In this document: positions 24,437-34,562 of the stretch, piece after piece
How the letters are laid out: each line of letters opens with the position of its first letter
Numbering within the stretch: position 1 is the stretch's first letter
Program-made: the position numbers and the translations under genes
The notes under the pieces: generated by a model
The model's input: the letters and a program-made list of their open reading frames with translations, nothing else
The model's database searches: none
What the model was told of the DNA's origin: nothing
NCBI GenBank assembly: GCA_038212215.1
Contig: JBBQUT010000003.1
Span: 155,611 to 219,610 of the forward strand
Direction of reading: 5' to 3'
Origin: JALZAI01 sp038212215
Lineage (GTDB): Bacteria; Actinomycetota; Actinomycetes; Mycobacteriales; Jatrophihabitantaceae
DNA length: 64,000 bases

Positions 24437-24479
24437 CTGGCACAGTCAGTTCCTTGCTGCGACCCATATCCTGGGCGCC

Positions 24480-25334
24480 ATGACGGCCTTCAACCCGCCC
24501 CCGAAAGTTCCGGCGACACCCGCCGGCTGGTACGCCGACCCACTCGGACGCCACGAGATGCGTTACTTCGACGGCACCCAGTGGACCGAGCACGTTTCCT
24601 CGCACGGCCGGACGTCGGTCGACCCGCCGGTGGGCGAGGGCCACATCCCGACGGTGCAACGGGCGCCCGAGCGGGTGCGGGGCGACGTGCAGCGCGCCGG
24701 CTCTGCGGGTGTCGCGGGTTTCCGCGGCGGCACCGGCTCGATCTTCACCGAGCCGATTCTCGTCGTGAACCAGAAGGCCAAGCTCATCGAGATCAACAAC
24801 GAGTACGCGATCTACGACCAGAACGCCAACCAGATCGCCGCAGTCCGCGAAACAGGCCAGAGTGGGCTGAAGAAGGCCGCACGATTCCTGACCTCGCTCG
24901 ATCAGTACATGACGCACAAGCTGCAGATCGTCGACATGCAGGGCAACGTGCTGCTCGCGTTGACCCGCCCGGCCAAGCTGATCAAGTCCAAGATCATCGT
25001 CGAGGACGCTCGCGGGGGCGAGATCGGCCAGATCGTGCAGCAGAACGCGATCGGCAAGATCCGCTTCGGCCTCGAGGTGGGCGGCAAGGTCTACGGCTCG
25101 ATCAACGGCGAGAACTGGCGGGCCTGGAACTTCAACATCCAGGATCACAACGGCACCGAGGTCGCCAGGATCACCAAGACCTGGGAGGGACTGGCCAAGA
25201 CCATGTTCACCACGGCCGACAACTACGTGCTGCAGATTCACCGGCCGCTCGAAGATCCGTTGCGGACGCTGGTCGTCGCTGCGGCATTGGGCGTCGACAC
25301 CGCGCTCAAGCAGGACTCGCGCGGCTTCGGCTGA
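24480..25334 (+). CDS. DUF2510 + phospholipid scramblase-like (LURP-one) protein
   Basis: A 284-residue protein. The first 45 residues form a DUF2510 domain (PAGWYADPLGRHEMRYFDG, TQWTEHV), often found at the N-terminus of actinobacterial membrane-associated proteins. The rest is a scramblase/Tubby-like beta-barrel (ILVVNQKAKLIEINNEYAIY, LDQYMTHKLQIVDMQGN, ARITKTWEGLAKTMFTTAD). The C-terminal helix (LRTLVVAAALGVDTALK) may be buried in the barrel. Biological role unknown. Its last 29 bases overlap the convergent mocA-like gene. Confidence 0.85.
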   Translation: MTAFNPPPKVPATPAGWYADPLGRHEMRYFDGTQWTEHVSSHGRTSVDPPVGEGHIPTVQRAPERVRGDVQRAGSAGVAGFRGGTGSIFTEPILVVNQKAKLIEINNEYAIYDQNANQIAAVRETGQSGLKKAARFLTSLDQYMTHKLQIVDMQGNVLLALTRPAKLIKSKIIVEDARGGEIGQIVQQNAIGKIRFGLEVGGKVYGSINGENWRAWNFNIQDHNGTEVARITKTWEGLAKTMFTTADNYVLQIHRPLEDPLRTLVVAAALGVDTALKQDSRGFG

Positions 25335-25878
25335 GCCAGCGCGCGAGGTCGTCCGGGGTGTCCAGATCGGACGGGTCACCGGCGACGGCCACCTCGTCCA
25401 CCAGATCCGGACGCGCCGCCAGCAGCGCTCGCGCCCCCTCGTCCGGTCCGGCCGACTCGAGCGCGAGCCGCCACAGCACCGGTGCCATCACCGTCGGATG
25501 CCCACGCCGACGCCCGTAGCGGGCCAGCGCGATGCGCCCCGGCCGCCAGGCCGCGACGACGGCGCGCACCGCAGCCGCCGAAATTCCCGGCATGTCCACC
25601 AGCAGCACCACCAGCGCGTCGACATCGCCGGCCGAGTCGAGCGCCAGGGCGAGTGAGGATCGCTGGCCGCGCTCGGGCTCCGCGTTGACGACCGTAAGCG
25701 CACTGGACGCCGACGTACCGGCACGCACGACCGCGACGACCGGTTCGCAGCCGGCGGAACGCAACACGGCCGTCGCACGCTCCAGCAGCGGTAAGCCGTC
25801 GACGACGAGAGCGGCCTTGGGCGCGCCCATCCGGCTGCCCGAGCCCGCCGCGAGAACCGCGCCCGCGATGTGCACCAC
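25306..25878 (-). CDS. MocA-like molybdenum cofactor nucleotidyltransferase
   Basis: A 190-residue NTP transferase with the signature LAAGSGSRMGAPKAAL, then LLVDMPGISAAAV and GHPTVMAP. This pattern is typical of MocA/MobA-like enzymes that attach CMP (or GMP) to molybdopterin. Xanthine dehydrogenase-family enzymes need the CMP form, and the gene is divergent from such an operon, so MocA is the best guess. The start is a GTG pair at 25878/25875; only 45 bases separate it from coxD, so the promoters overlap. Confidence 0.85.
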   Translation of the reverse strand: MVHIAGAVLAAGSGSRMGAPKAALVVDGLPLLERATAVLRSAGCEPVVAVVRAGTSASSALTVVNAEPERGQRSSLALALDSAGDVDALVVLLVDMPGISAAAVRAVVAAWRPGRIALARYGRRRGHPTVMAPVLWRLALESAGPDEGARALLAARPDLVDEVAVAGDPSDLDTPDDLARWLSRSRASPA

Positions 25879-25918
25879 GACCGAGATTATGCGCGGCGGG
25901 GCCGAACAGGCGATGCTC

Positions 25919-25930
25919 GTTGCATGCAAC
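25919..25930. promoter_or_regulatory. 12-bp perfect palindrome over the coxD start
   Basis: GTTGCATGCAAC is its own reverse complement and contains the coxD ATG (25924-25926). With no ribosome site visible before this ATG, the mRNA may be leaderless and the palindrome may be an operator at the transcription start. Chance occurrence is possible. Confidence 0.3.
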
Positions 25931-26805
25931 CATCCGTTTACCAGTCGCCGTCCGAGGTCGGCGCCGCGCTCGACCGGGCCGGCTACCTTCCCGACGACGG
26001 GGTCGCCACCGCCGCGTACCTCGCGATCCGCATGGGCCGCCCGCTGTTCCTCGAGGGCGATCCCGGTGTGGGCAAGACGGCGTTGGCGCAAGCGCTGGCC
26101 GATATCACCGACGCTCCGCTCGTCCGGCTCCAGTGTTACGAGGGCATCGACGCGAGTCAGGCGCTCTATGACTGGGACTTCCCGCGTCAGGTGCTGCATC
26201 TGCGCGCCGCCGCCGACACCGACGACCGCGCGACGCTCGAGGCCTCCCTCTACGATCGGCGCTTCCTCGTCGCCCGGCCCATCCTGCAGGCGCTGGAGAT
26301 GACTCCGTCCGTGCTGCTGATCGACGAGATCGACCGGGCCGATGACGAGTTCGAGGCATTCCTGCTCGAAGTGCTCGCCGAGAACTCGGTCACCGTTCCG
26401 GAACTGGGCACGATCCGCGCCGCGTCCCCGCCGCTGGTCGTGCTGACGTCCAACCGCACGCGCGAAGTGCACGACGCGCTCAAGAGGCGCTGCCTCTACC
26501 ACTGGGTCGAGCACCCCACCTTCGAGCGCGAGGTCGAGATCGTGCGCCGGCACCTGCCCGAGGTCGCCGACCGGCTCGCGCGCGAGGTGGCCGCCGTCGT
26601 CGGGCAACTGCGCTCGATGGACCTGCTCAAGCCGCCCGGCATCGCGGAATCCATCGACTGGGCGCACGCGCTGCACATCCTGGGCAGTGACCGGCTCGAC
26701 CGCGAACGAGCGAGTGCCACCCTGGGGGCTGCGATCAAGTACCACGAGGACCAGACCCGGGTACAGCGTGAGGTGCTGCCCGAGTTGCTGGCCAAGCTGG
26801 CATGA
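25924..26805 (+). CDS. coxD: MoxR-type AAA+ ATPase (CoxD-like)
   Basis: A 293-residue AAA+ ATPase with Walker A EGDPGVGKTALA, Walker B LLIDEIDRADDEFEAFLLE and sensor LTSNRTREVHDALKRRC. In CO dehydrogenase operons CoxD is a MoxR-like chaperone that works with the VWA protein CoxE in maturing the enzyme's active site. The next gene is that CoxE, 25 bases downstream, which supports the name. No Shine-Dalgarno precedes the ATG at 25924. Confidence 0.9.
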   Translation: MQPSVYQSPSEVGAALDRAGYLPDDGVATAAYLAIRMGRPLFLEGDPGVGKTALAQALADITDAPLVRLQCYEGIDASQALYDWDFPRQVLHLRAAADTDDRATLEASLYDRRFLVARPILQALEMTPSVLLIDEIDRADDEFEAFLLEVLAENSVTVPELGTIRAASPPLVVLTSNRTREVHDALKRRCLYHWVEHPTFEREVEIVRRHLPEVADRLAREVAAVVGQLRSMDLLKPPGIAESIDWAHALHILGSDRLDRERASATLGAAIKYHEDQTRVQREVLPELLAKLA

Positions 26806-26830
26806 CGAGCGGCCTGTGTAGACGGCACCG

Positions 26831-27943
26831 ATGACAACAGAGTTCGACGTCGTCGCGTCGCTGACCGGGTTCGCCGGCGCGCTGCGCGCGGCTGGGATCA
26901 ACGCGGACCGTGCACGCGTCACGACCAGCTTGTCCGCGCTGGCCGAGCTGGATCCGGGCAACCCCGACGACGTCTACTGGGCGACCCGCCTCTCGCTGTG
27001 CTCCGAACCGGACGACCTCGCCAAGTTCGACGCAGTCTTCGATCTGTGGTTTCGCGGCGCGTGGCCCACGATCACCCAGCCGCAGCAGCCCTCGCGCGTC
27101 CGACAGCAGGAGCTGCGTGCGGTCGGCGGCCCAGGCGACACCGAGTCACAGAGCACCGACGACGAAGTGCTGCGCACCGCGGCGAGCGAGACCGAGGTGC
27201 TGCGCAGCCGCGACGTCGCCAGGTTGACCCCGGACGAGCGCGACGAAATCCACCGGCTCATCACCTTGCTGACCCCACGAGTCGAGCACCGGCGCACGCT
27301 GCGGCGCCAACGCGGCGGGCATGACCGCATCGACGTCGGACGCACCGTGCGGCAGCTACTGCGCGACGGCGGCGAACCGGGATCGCTGCGCTACAGCCGG
27401 CCCCGGATCAAGCCACGCAGGCTCGTCTTGTTGATCGACGTCAGCGGCTCGATGGCCCCCTACGCCGACGCGCTGCTGCGTTTCGCGCACGCCGCGGTCC
27501 GAGCCGCACCCGGCACCGTCGAGGTGTTCACGATCGGCACCCGGTTGACCCGCGTCACGCGCCAGCTACGCCTGCGCGACCCGGAACAGGCGCTGCGCGC
27601 GATGAGCACCGCGATCCCGGACTGGAGCGGCGGGACCCGCCTGGGTGAGGCGCTGCGCGCCTTCCTGGATCTGTGGGGTCAGCGCGGCACCGCCCGCCGC
27701 GCCGTCGTGGTGCTTGCCTCGGACGGCTGGGAACGCGGCGACGCAGCCCTGCTCGGGGAACAGATGCAGCGCCTGTCGCGGTTGGCCCACCGAACCGTGT
27801 GGGTAAATCCGCACAAGGGCAAGGACGGTTTCGCCCCTGCCACGGGTGGGATGGTGGCGGCCCTTCCGTACTTGGACGAGTTGATCGCCGGGCACAGCAT
27901 GGACGCCCTGCGCAATCTGGTGGAGGTCATTAGTCATGCGTGA
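26831..27943 (+). CDS. coxE: VWA domain protein CoxE
   Basis: A 370-residue protein. The N-terminal helical part (about 1-190) is typical of CoxE, and the C-terminal von Willebrand A domain has the metal-ion-dependent adhesion site: DVSGSMAPY (D-x-S-x-S), the Thr in SGGTRLGEAL and the Asp in LASDGWERGD. CoxE partners with CoxD in post-translational maturation of molybdenum hydroxylases. It overlaps the next gene by 8 bases. Confidence 0.92.
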   Translation: MTTEFDVVASLTGFAGALRAAGINADRARVTTSLSALAELDPGNPDDVYWATRLSLCSEPDDLAKFDAVFDLWFRGAWPTITQPQQPSRVRQQELRAVGGPGDTESQSTDDEVLRTAASETEVLRSRDVARLTPDERDEIHRLITLLTPRVEHRRTLRRQRGGHDRIDVGRTVRQLLRDGGEPGSLRYSRPRIKPRRLVLLIDVSGSMAPYADALLRFAHAAVRAAPGTVEVFTIGTRLTRVTRQLRLRDPEQALRAMSTAIPDWSGGTRLGEALRAFLDLWGQRGTARRAVVVLASDGWERGDAALLGEQMQRLSRLAHRTVWVNPHKGKDGFAPATGGMVAALPYLDELIAGHSMDALRNLVEVISHA

Positions 27944-29069
27944 TGTCATCGATGAACTCGAGCGCTGGTGGCGCGAGGGCAAGACCGTCGGCATCGGCAC
28001 GGTGGTCGGCACCTGGAAGTCGGCGCCACGCCAGCCCGGCGCGGCGATGCTCGTCGGCCCGGACGACACTGCGGTCGGCAGCGTGTCCGGCGGCTGCGTC
28101 GAGGGCGCAGTGTTCGAACTGGCTACCGCCGCGCGCGCCGACGGCAGGGCGGTACTGCAGCGCTACGGCGTCAGCGACGACGACGCGTTCGCGGTCGGAC
28201 TTACCTGCGGCGGGATCATCGACATCTTCGTCGAGCAGATCAACAAGCAGACCTTCCCCGAACTCGGCGCGATCGCCGACGACATCCGGGCGGGCACGCC
28301 GGTCGCTGTGGCCACCGTGATCAGCGGCGACGAGTCGCGGGTCGGGCGCCGGCTCGTGGTTGGTCCAGACAAGGTCAGTGGGTCGCTGGGCAGCGCACGA
28401 CTGGACGACGCAGTTCGCGACGACGTCACCGGCATGCTGGCGCAGGGCCGCACCGGCACCGTCCACTACGGCTCGGACGGCGAGCGTCGCGGGGACACCC
28501 TGGCGATCTTCGTTGCTGCCTACGCACCACGTCCGCGAATGATCGTTTTCGGCGCCATCGACTTTGCCGCAGCGGTGGCCCGCGTCGGCTCGTTCCTCGG
28601 CTACCAGGTCACGGTGTGCGACGCACGCGAGACGTTCGCGACGAAAAGGCGCTTCCCCGAGGCCGACGAGGTGATCGTGGCCTGGCCGCACAAGTACCTC
28701 GCCGAGACCGAGGTGGACGAGCGCACCGTCGTCTGCGTGCTGACCCATGACCCGAAATTCGACGTACCGCTGCTCGAACTGGCGCTGCGCCTGCCGCTCG
28801 CCTACCTGGGCGCAATGGGGTCACGCCGCACGAACGAGGACCGCCTCACCCGGTTGCGCGAACTGGGGCTGTCGGAGCGCGAATTGGGCCGGCTACACGC
28901 GCCGATCGGTCTCGACATCGGGGCCCGCACGCCGGAGGAGACCGCCGTCTCGGTGGCCGCGGAGATCATCGGCGCCCACTGGGGCGGATCCGGTGCCCCA
29001 TTGCGCCGCCTGGATGGACCGATTCACCACGAATCTGTAGCGGATGTCGCATTAGTTGTTGAATCCTGA
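27936..29069 (+). CDS. XdhC/CoxF-family molybdenum hydroxylase maturation factor
   Basis: A 377-residue protein of the XdhC/CoxI family. The N-terminal XdhC_CoxI domain contains GSVSGGCVEGAVFELA and VGLTCGGIIDIFVEQ. The C-terminal Rossmann domain contains MIVFGAIDFAAAVAR and ends with AYLGAMGSRRTNEDRL and GLDIGARTPEETAVSVAAEI. XdhC proteins bind the cofactor, help its sulfuration and insert it into apo-enzyme. The last two genes before the structural genes are thus accessory. A gap of about 130 bases then separates it from coxS. Confidence 0.92.
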   Translation: MRDVIDELERWWREGKTVGIGTVVGTWKSAPRQPGAAMLVGPDDTAVGSVSGGCVEGAVFELATAARADGRAVLQRYGVSDDDAFAVGLTCGGIIDIFVEQINKQTFPELGAIADDIRAGTPVAVATVISGDESRVGRRLVVGPDKVSGSLGSARLDDAVRDDVTGMLAQGRTGTVHYGSDGERRGDTLAIFVAAYAPRPRMIVFGAIDFAAAVARVGSFLGYQVTVCDARETFATKRRFPEADEVIVAWPHKYLAETEVDERTVVCVLTHDPKFDVPLLELALRLPLAYLGAMGSRRTNEDRLTRLRELGLSERELGRLHAPIGLDIGARTPEETAVSVAAEIIGAHWGGSGAPLRRLDGPIHHESVADVALVVES

Positions 29070-29138
29070 TCGAAGGAACGGTCGTGTTGTGTGCCACCTT
29101 TCGGTAGCGTCTCGGTGTCGGCGGTCACAGCCTTACTC

Positions 29139-29173
29139 ATGATCGTGCTGTGTTCGCCGCAACGCTCGATCAT
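29139..29173. promoter_or_regulatory. 7-bp inverted repeat upstream of coxS
   Basis: ATGATCG (29139-29145) and CGATCAT (29167-29173) are inverted with 21 bases between, 28 bases before the coxS ATG. This gap of about 130 bases is the longest in the operon, so an internal promoter or mRNA processing site is plausible. Confidence 0.3.
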
Positions 29174-29200
29174 CAGCGCGTTCGCTCTCGTGGAGGTGGC

Positions 29201-29667
29201 ATGACCAAGATCAGTCTCACGGTCGACGGGGTTTCCTATTCCGACGACGTCGAACCCCGCACGCTGCTCGTGCACTATTTGCGCGAGCAGTTGGGCAAGG
29301 TCGGCACAGTCGTGGGGTGTGACACCAGCAACTGCGGCGCGTGCACCGTCGACCTCGGCGGGATGAGTGTCAAGAGCTGCACCGTCCTGGCAGTTCAGGC
29401 CGACGGTGGTGAGGTGACGACGGTCGAGGGCTTGGAGCAGGACGGCAAGCTCGCGCCCATGCAACAGGCGTTTCACGACAATCATGCGCTGCAGTGCGGG
29501 TACTGCACGCCCGGAATGATCATGGCCTGCCGCGACCTGCTGAAGAACAACTCAAGCCCGAGCGAGGACGAGATCCGCGAGGGCATCGAAGGAAACCTTT
29601 GCCGGTGCACCGGCTATCAGAACATCGTGCGCGCCGTCCAGGCCGTCGCCGGAAGTGGAGCACAGGC

Positions 29668-29671
<4 letters not shown>
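29201..29671 (+). CDS. coxS: molybdenum hydroxylase small [2Fe-2S] subunit CoxS
   Basis: A 156-residue iron-sulfur subunit. It has the plant-type ferredoxin cluster (GCDTSNCGACTVDL with C-x4-C-x2-C, fourth Cys in VKSCTVLA) and the helical second cluster (CGYCTPGMIMA, NLCRCTGYQNIVRA). It passes electrons from the molybdenum centre to FAD. The ATG at 29201 has GGAGGTGGC directly upstream. Its stop overlaps the coxL start as ATGA. The order S-L-M is that of form II clusters. Confidence 0.96.
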
Positions 29672-32126
<2,455 letters not shown>

Positions 32127-32130
<4 letters not shown>

Positions 32131-32984
32131 TCCCCGCATCGTTCGACTACGTTGCCCCGACCTCGATCAGTGAAGCCGTGTCGGCGCTGGCCGGTGCCGG
32201 TGAGGACGCGAAGGTGATGGCCGGCGGCCAGTCGCTCATCCCGGTGCTCCGGCTGCGGCTGGCCTACCCGACGACCGTCGTCGACCTCGGCCGGATCGCC
32301 GAGCTCAAGGGCGTCACCGACGACGGCGACGCGATCGTGATCGGTGCGATGACCTCGCACGACGAGATCATGCACGACGCCCTCGTCCAGCAGCATGCGC
32401 CGTTGATCGTGCAGGCGACGTCCACTGTCGCCGACCCGGCCGTGCGGCACCGCGGCACGTTCGGTGGCGCGTTGGCCCATGCCGACCCGGCCGGCGATCT
32501 CGGCGCGGTCGCGCTCACCCTCGGCTGCGAGTTCGTGGCCTCGGGGCCATCTGGCGAGCGCCGCATTGCCGCGGCGGACTTCTTCCAGGACTACTTGACC
32601 ACCGCGCTCGGCGAGGACGAGATCCTCACCTCGATCCGCGTACCGAAGCTCGGGGACGGCTGGGGCTCGCACTACGAGAAGTTCAACCGCGTCGCACAGG
32701 CGTGGTCGATCGTTGCGGTCGCGGCGCTCGTCAAACGTGCCAACGGCACGATCGCCGAAGCACGGGTGGGGCTGACGAACATGGGCTCGACGCCGCTTCG
32801 CGCACAGGCCGTCGAGTCGGCACTGGCCGGAGTGGACGCGTCCGCCGATGCAGTCGGCGCTGCCGCCGGACACGCGGCGGACGGCACGACACCGCCCAAT
32901 GATCTCTCCGGCAAGGCTGATTACCGCGAGCACCTCGCTCGCGTGCTCACCAAGCGGGCCGTCCTCGCGGCCAGCGGTATCTGA
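32127..32984 (+). CDS. coxM: molybdenum hydroxylase FAD subunit CoxM
   Basis: A 285-residue flavoprotein of the CoxM/CutM type, with the FAD-binding motifs AGGQSLIPVLRLRL and TVADPAVRHRGTFGGALAHA. It takes electrons from the CoxS clusters and hands them to an acceptor. The start is a GTG overlapping the coxL TGA. The C-terminal domain (RAQAVESALAG, YREHLARVLTKRAVLAA) is complete. Confidence 0.95.
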
Positions 32985-33021
32985 CAACCCCCGCAGCAAC
33001 CCACCTTCAGGAGTCAACGAC

Positions 33022-33759
33022 GTGCAACTTGAGCATTCCTTCATCGTCCCCGCCCCCATCGACGAAGCCTGGCCGGTACTGATCGATATCGAGCGAGTCG
33101 CGCCCTGCATGCCTGGCGCCGCGCTCGATTCCGTCGACGGCGACGATTTCACCGGGACGGTGAAGGTCAAGCTTGGACCGATCGGGTTGACCTACAAGGG
33201 CAAGGCCAGCTTCGTCGAGAAGGACGAGGCGACGCACCGGGCAGTCATCAACGCCCAGGGCCGCGACTCGCGCGGCAACGGCACGGCCTCAGCGAAAGTG
33301 ACCGCGACGCTCACCGACGACGGCGGTAGCTCGACCAAGGTGCATGTGATCACCGATCTCGACATCACTGGCAAGCCCGCCCAGTTCGGCCGCGGCGTCA
33401 TGGTCGACGTCGGCAACAAGCTGATCGGCCAGTTCGCCGACTGCCTCGCCGGCAAGCTCGGTGGTGGCGGCGACGAGCCAGCGGTCGAGGGTGCGCCGCC
33501 GGCGCCCACCGTTGCTGCCGCGGGAGCTGTGCCCGAAACTGAGGTGCCACCTCCCGCGGCGGCGGCACCGGCTGCCACTGCGGCTCCGGCCGACGCCGAG
33601 CAGGCGGCGCGTCCCGTCCCGCGCCAGGTGGCGCAGGAGGACGTCGAGCCGATCAACCTGCTGGCGCACGCCGGACCGGCGGTGGGCAAGCGCCTAGCCC
33701 CGGTGCTCGGTGGGCTAGTCCTGCTGGTGATCTTCCTGAGGCTGGTCCGGCGCCGCTGA
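33022..33759 (+). CDS. coxG: CoxG-like SRPBCC protein with C-terminal membrane anchor
   Basis: A 245-residue protein. Residues 1-150 are a CoxG/SRPBCC lipid- or ligand-binding fold (FIVPAPIDEAWPVLIDIERV, CMPGAAL, YKGKASFVEKD). A Pro/Ala-rich linker (about 155-205) follows, and a single C-terminal hydrophobic helix (LAPVLGGLVLLVIFLRL) ends in RRR. CoxG is thought to attach the dehydrogenase to the cytoplasmic membrane. The start is GTG 33022 with AGGAG eight bases upstream. Last gene of the operon, followed by a large hairpin. Confidence 0.92.
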   Translation: MQLEHSFIVPAPIDEAWPVLIDIERVAPCMPGAALDSVDGDDFTGTVKVKLGPIGLTYKGKASFVEKDEATHRAVINAQGRDSRGNGTASAKVTATLTDDGGSSTKVHVITDLDITGKPAQFGRGVMVDVGNKLIGQFADCLAGKLGGGGDEPAVEGAPPAPTVAAAGAVPETEVPPPAAAAPAATAAPADAEQAARPVPRQVAQEDVEPINLLAHAGPAVGKRLAPVLGGLVLLVIFLRLVRRR

Positions 33760-33762
33760 CTG

Positions 33763-33804
33763 GCGCTGGTTCGCGGGCGCTACCGGGCGCCCGCGAACCA
33801 GCGC
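33763..33804. terminator. 18-bp perfect stem-loop between coxG and the HAD gene
   Basis: GCGCTGGTTCGCGGGCGC (33763-33780) and its exact reverse complement (33787-33804) flank a 6-base loop TACCGG. It begins three bases after the coxG stop. The loop carries the HAD stop codon, while the right arm codes for the last HAD residues (RWFAGAR). No T-run follows on either side, so it may stop both converging transcripts as a rho-independent variant, or protect 3' ends. Confidence 0.7.
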
Positions 33805-34562
33805 ACGATCTCCTCACCGGCGCGGATGCCGCTTGCCTTCGTGCACGTGACGTTCGCTGCCCTCCAGCCCTGCTCGTACAGCTCGCCGTGGCGCGGATGA
33901 ATGCCGAGGTCCGCGCCGAGCAGCAAATCGGCGTCCAGCAGCGAATCGCCGGCAGCCAGCACCGTCGCCGCCTCGGTGCGCCGCGCCACCTCACGGACAG
34001 CTGCGATCTTGGTGAGCGAGTGTGGCACCCAGTAGAGCTTGCGCCCCTGCAGCGACAGCCGCCAGCCCCGCTCACCGGCCCAGCCGGCGGCCTGTTCGAC
34101 GAAGCCTGCGGGCAGCCGCTCGGGACGGATCACGGCGTAGCAGAAGAACCCGTCGGCGTTACGCAGCTTGTCGGTGAAGTCCGGGTGGCAGGTCTGCCCG
34201 AGGTACTGCCACACCGCGTCCAGCGGGACCGACTCCCGCAGCCCCGCCACTACTTGGTTGGTCCAGGCGCGGTCCGGCACGCCGTCCACCAGCAGCAGGC
34301 CGCCGTTCGCCACGACGGCGTGGCGCGGCGGCGGGCCGGGCAACTGCACCCGGCGGTACTGGCCCAGGATGCGCGTCGTCACCGGGACGAAGCCGGCGCC
34401 GAGTTCGGCCAGCTGACCCGCCGCGGCCGCGGTCATGAACGACATCTGCTTGCCCTCGAAGGTCTCCGCGCACACCAGCTCGACGTCGTCTTCGCCGAGC
34501 CCACATGCCGTCCGGGAGTAGATCAGGGTGCGATCCAGATCGGAGGCGAGCAGGCAGCTCAT
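33780..34562 (-). CDS. HAD-superfamily phosphatase of the Ter biosynthetic module
   Basis: A 260-residue HAD hydrolase. Motif I is LASDLDRTLIYS (D-x-D-x-T), and the C2-type cap lies mid-protein. Lys is in LTKIAAVREVA, and motif IV is VLAAGDSLLDADLLL. In Ter-linked operons such a HAD enzyme occurs with phosphoribosyltransferases and a CitE-like aldolase. The three are proposed to make a nucleoside-like compound; the product is unknown. ATG overlaps the stop of the phosphoribosyltransferase fusion (ATGA). Confidence 0.88.
   Translation of the reverse strand: MSCLLASDLDRTLIYSRTACGLGEDDVELVCAETFEGKQMSFMTAAAAGQLAELGAGFVPVTTRILGQYRRVQLPGPPPRHAVVANGGLLLVDGVPDRAWTNQVVAGLRESVPLDAVWQYLGQTCHPDFTDKLRNADGFFCYAVIRPERLPAGFVEQAAGWAGERGWRLSLQGRKLYWVPHSLTKIAAVREVARRTEAATVLAAGDSLLDADLLLGADLGIHPRHGELYEQGWRAANVTCTKASGIRAGEEIVRWFAGAR

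Noticed and set aside
25306..26961. 551-residue minus frame
   Set aside because: Only the last 190 residues match a family; the rest is antisense to coxD.
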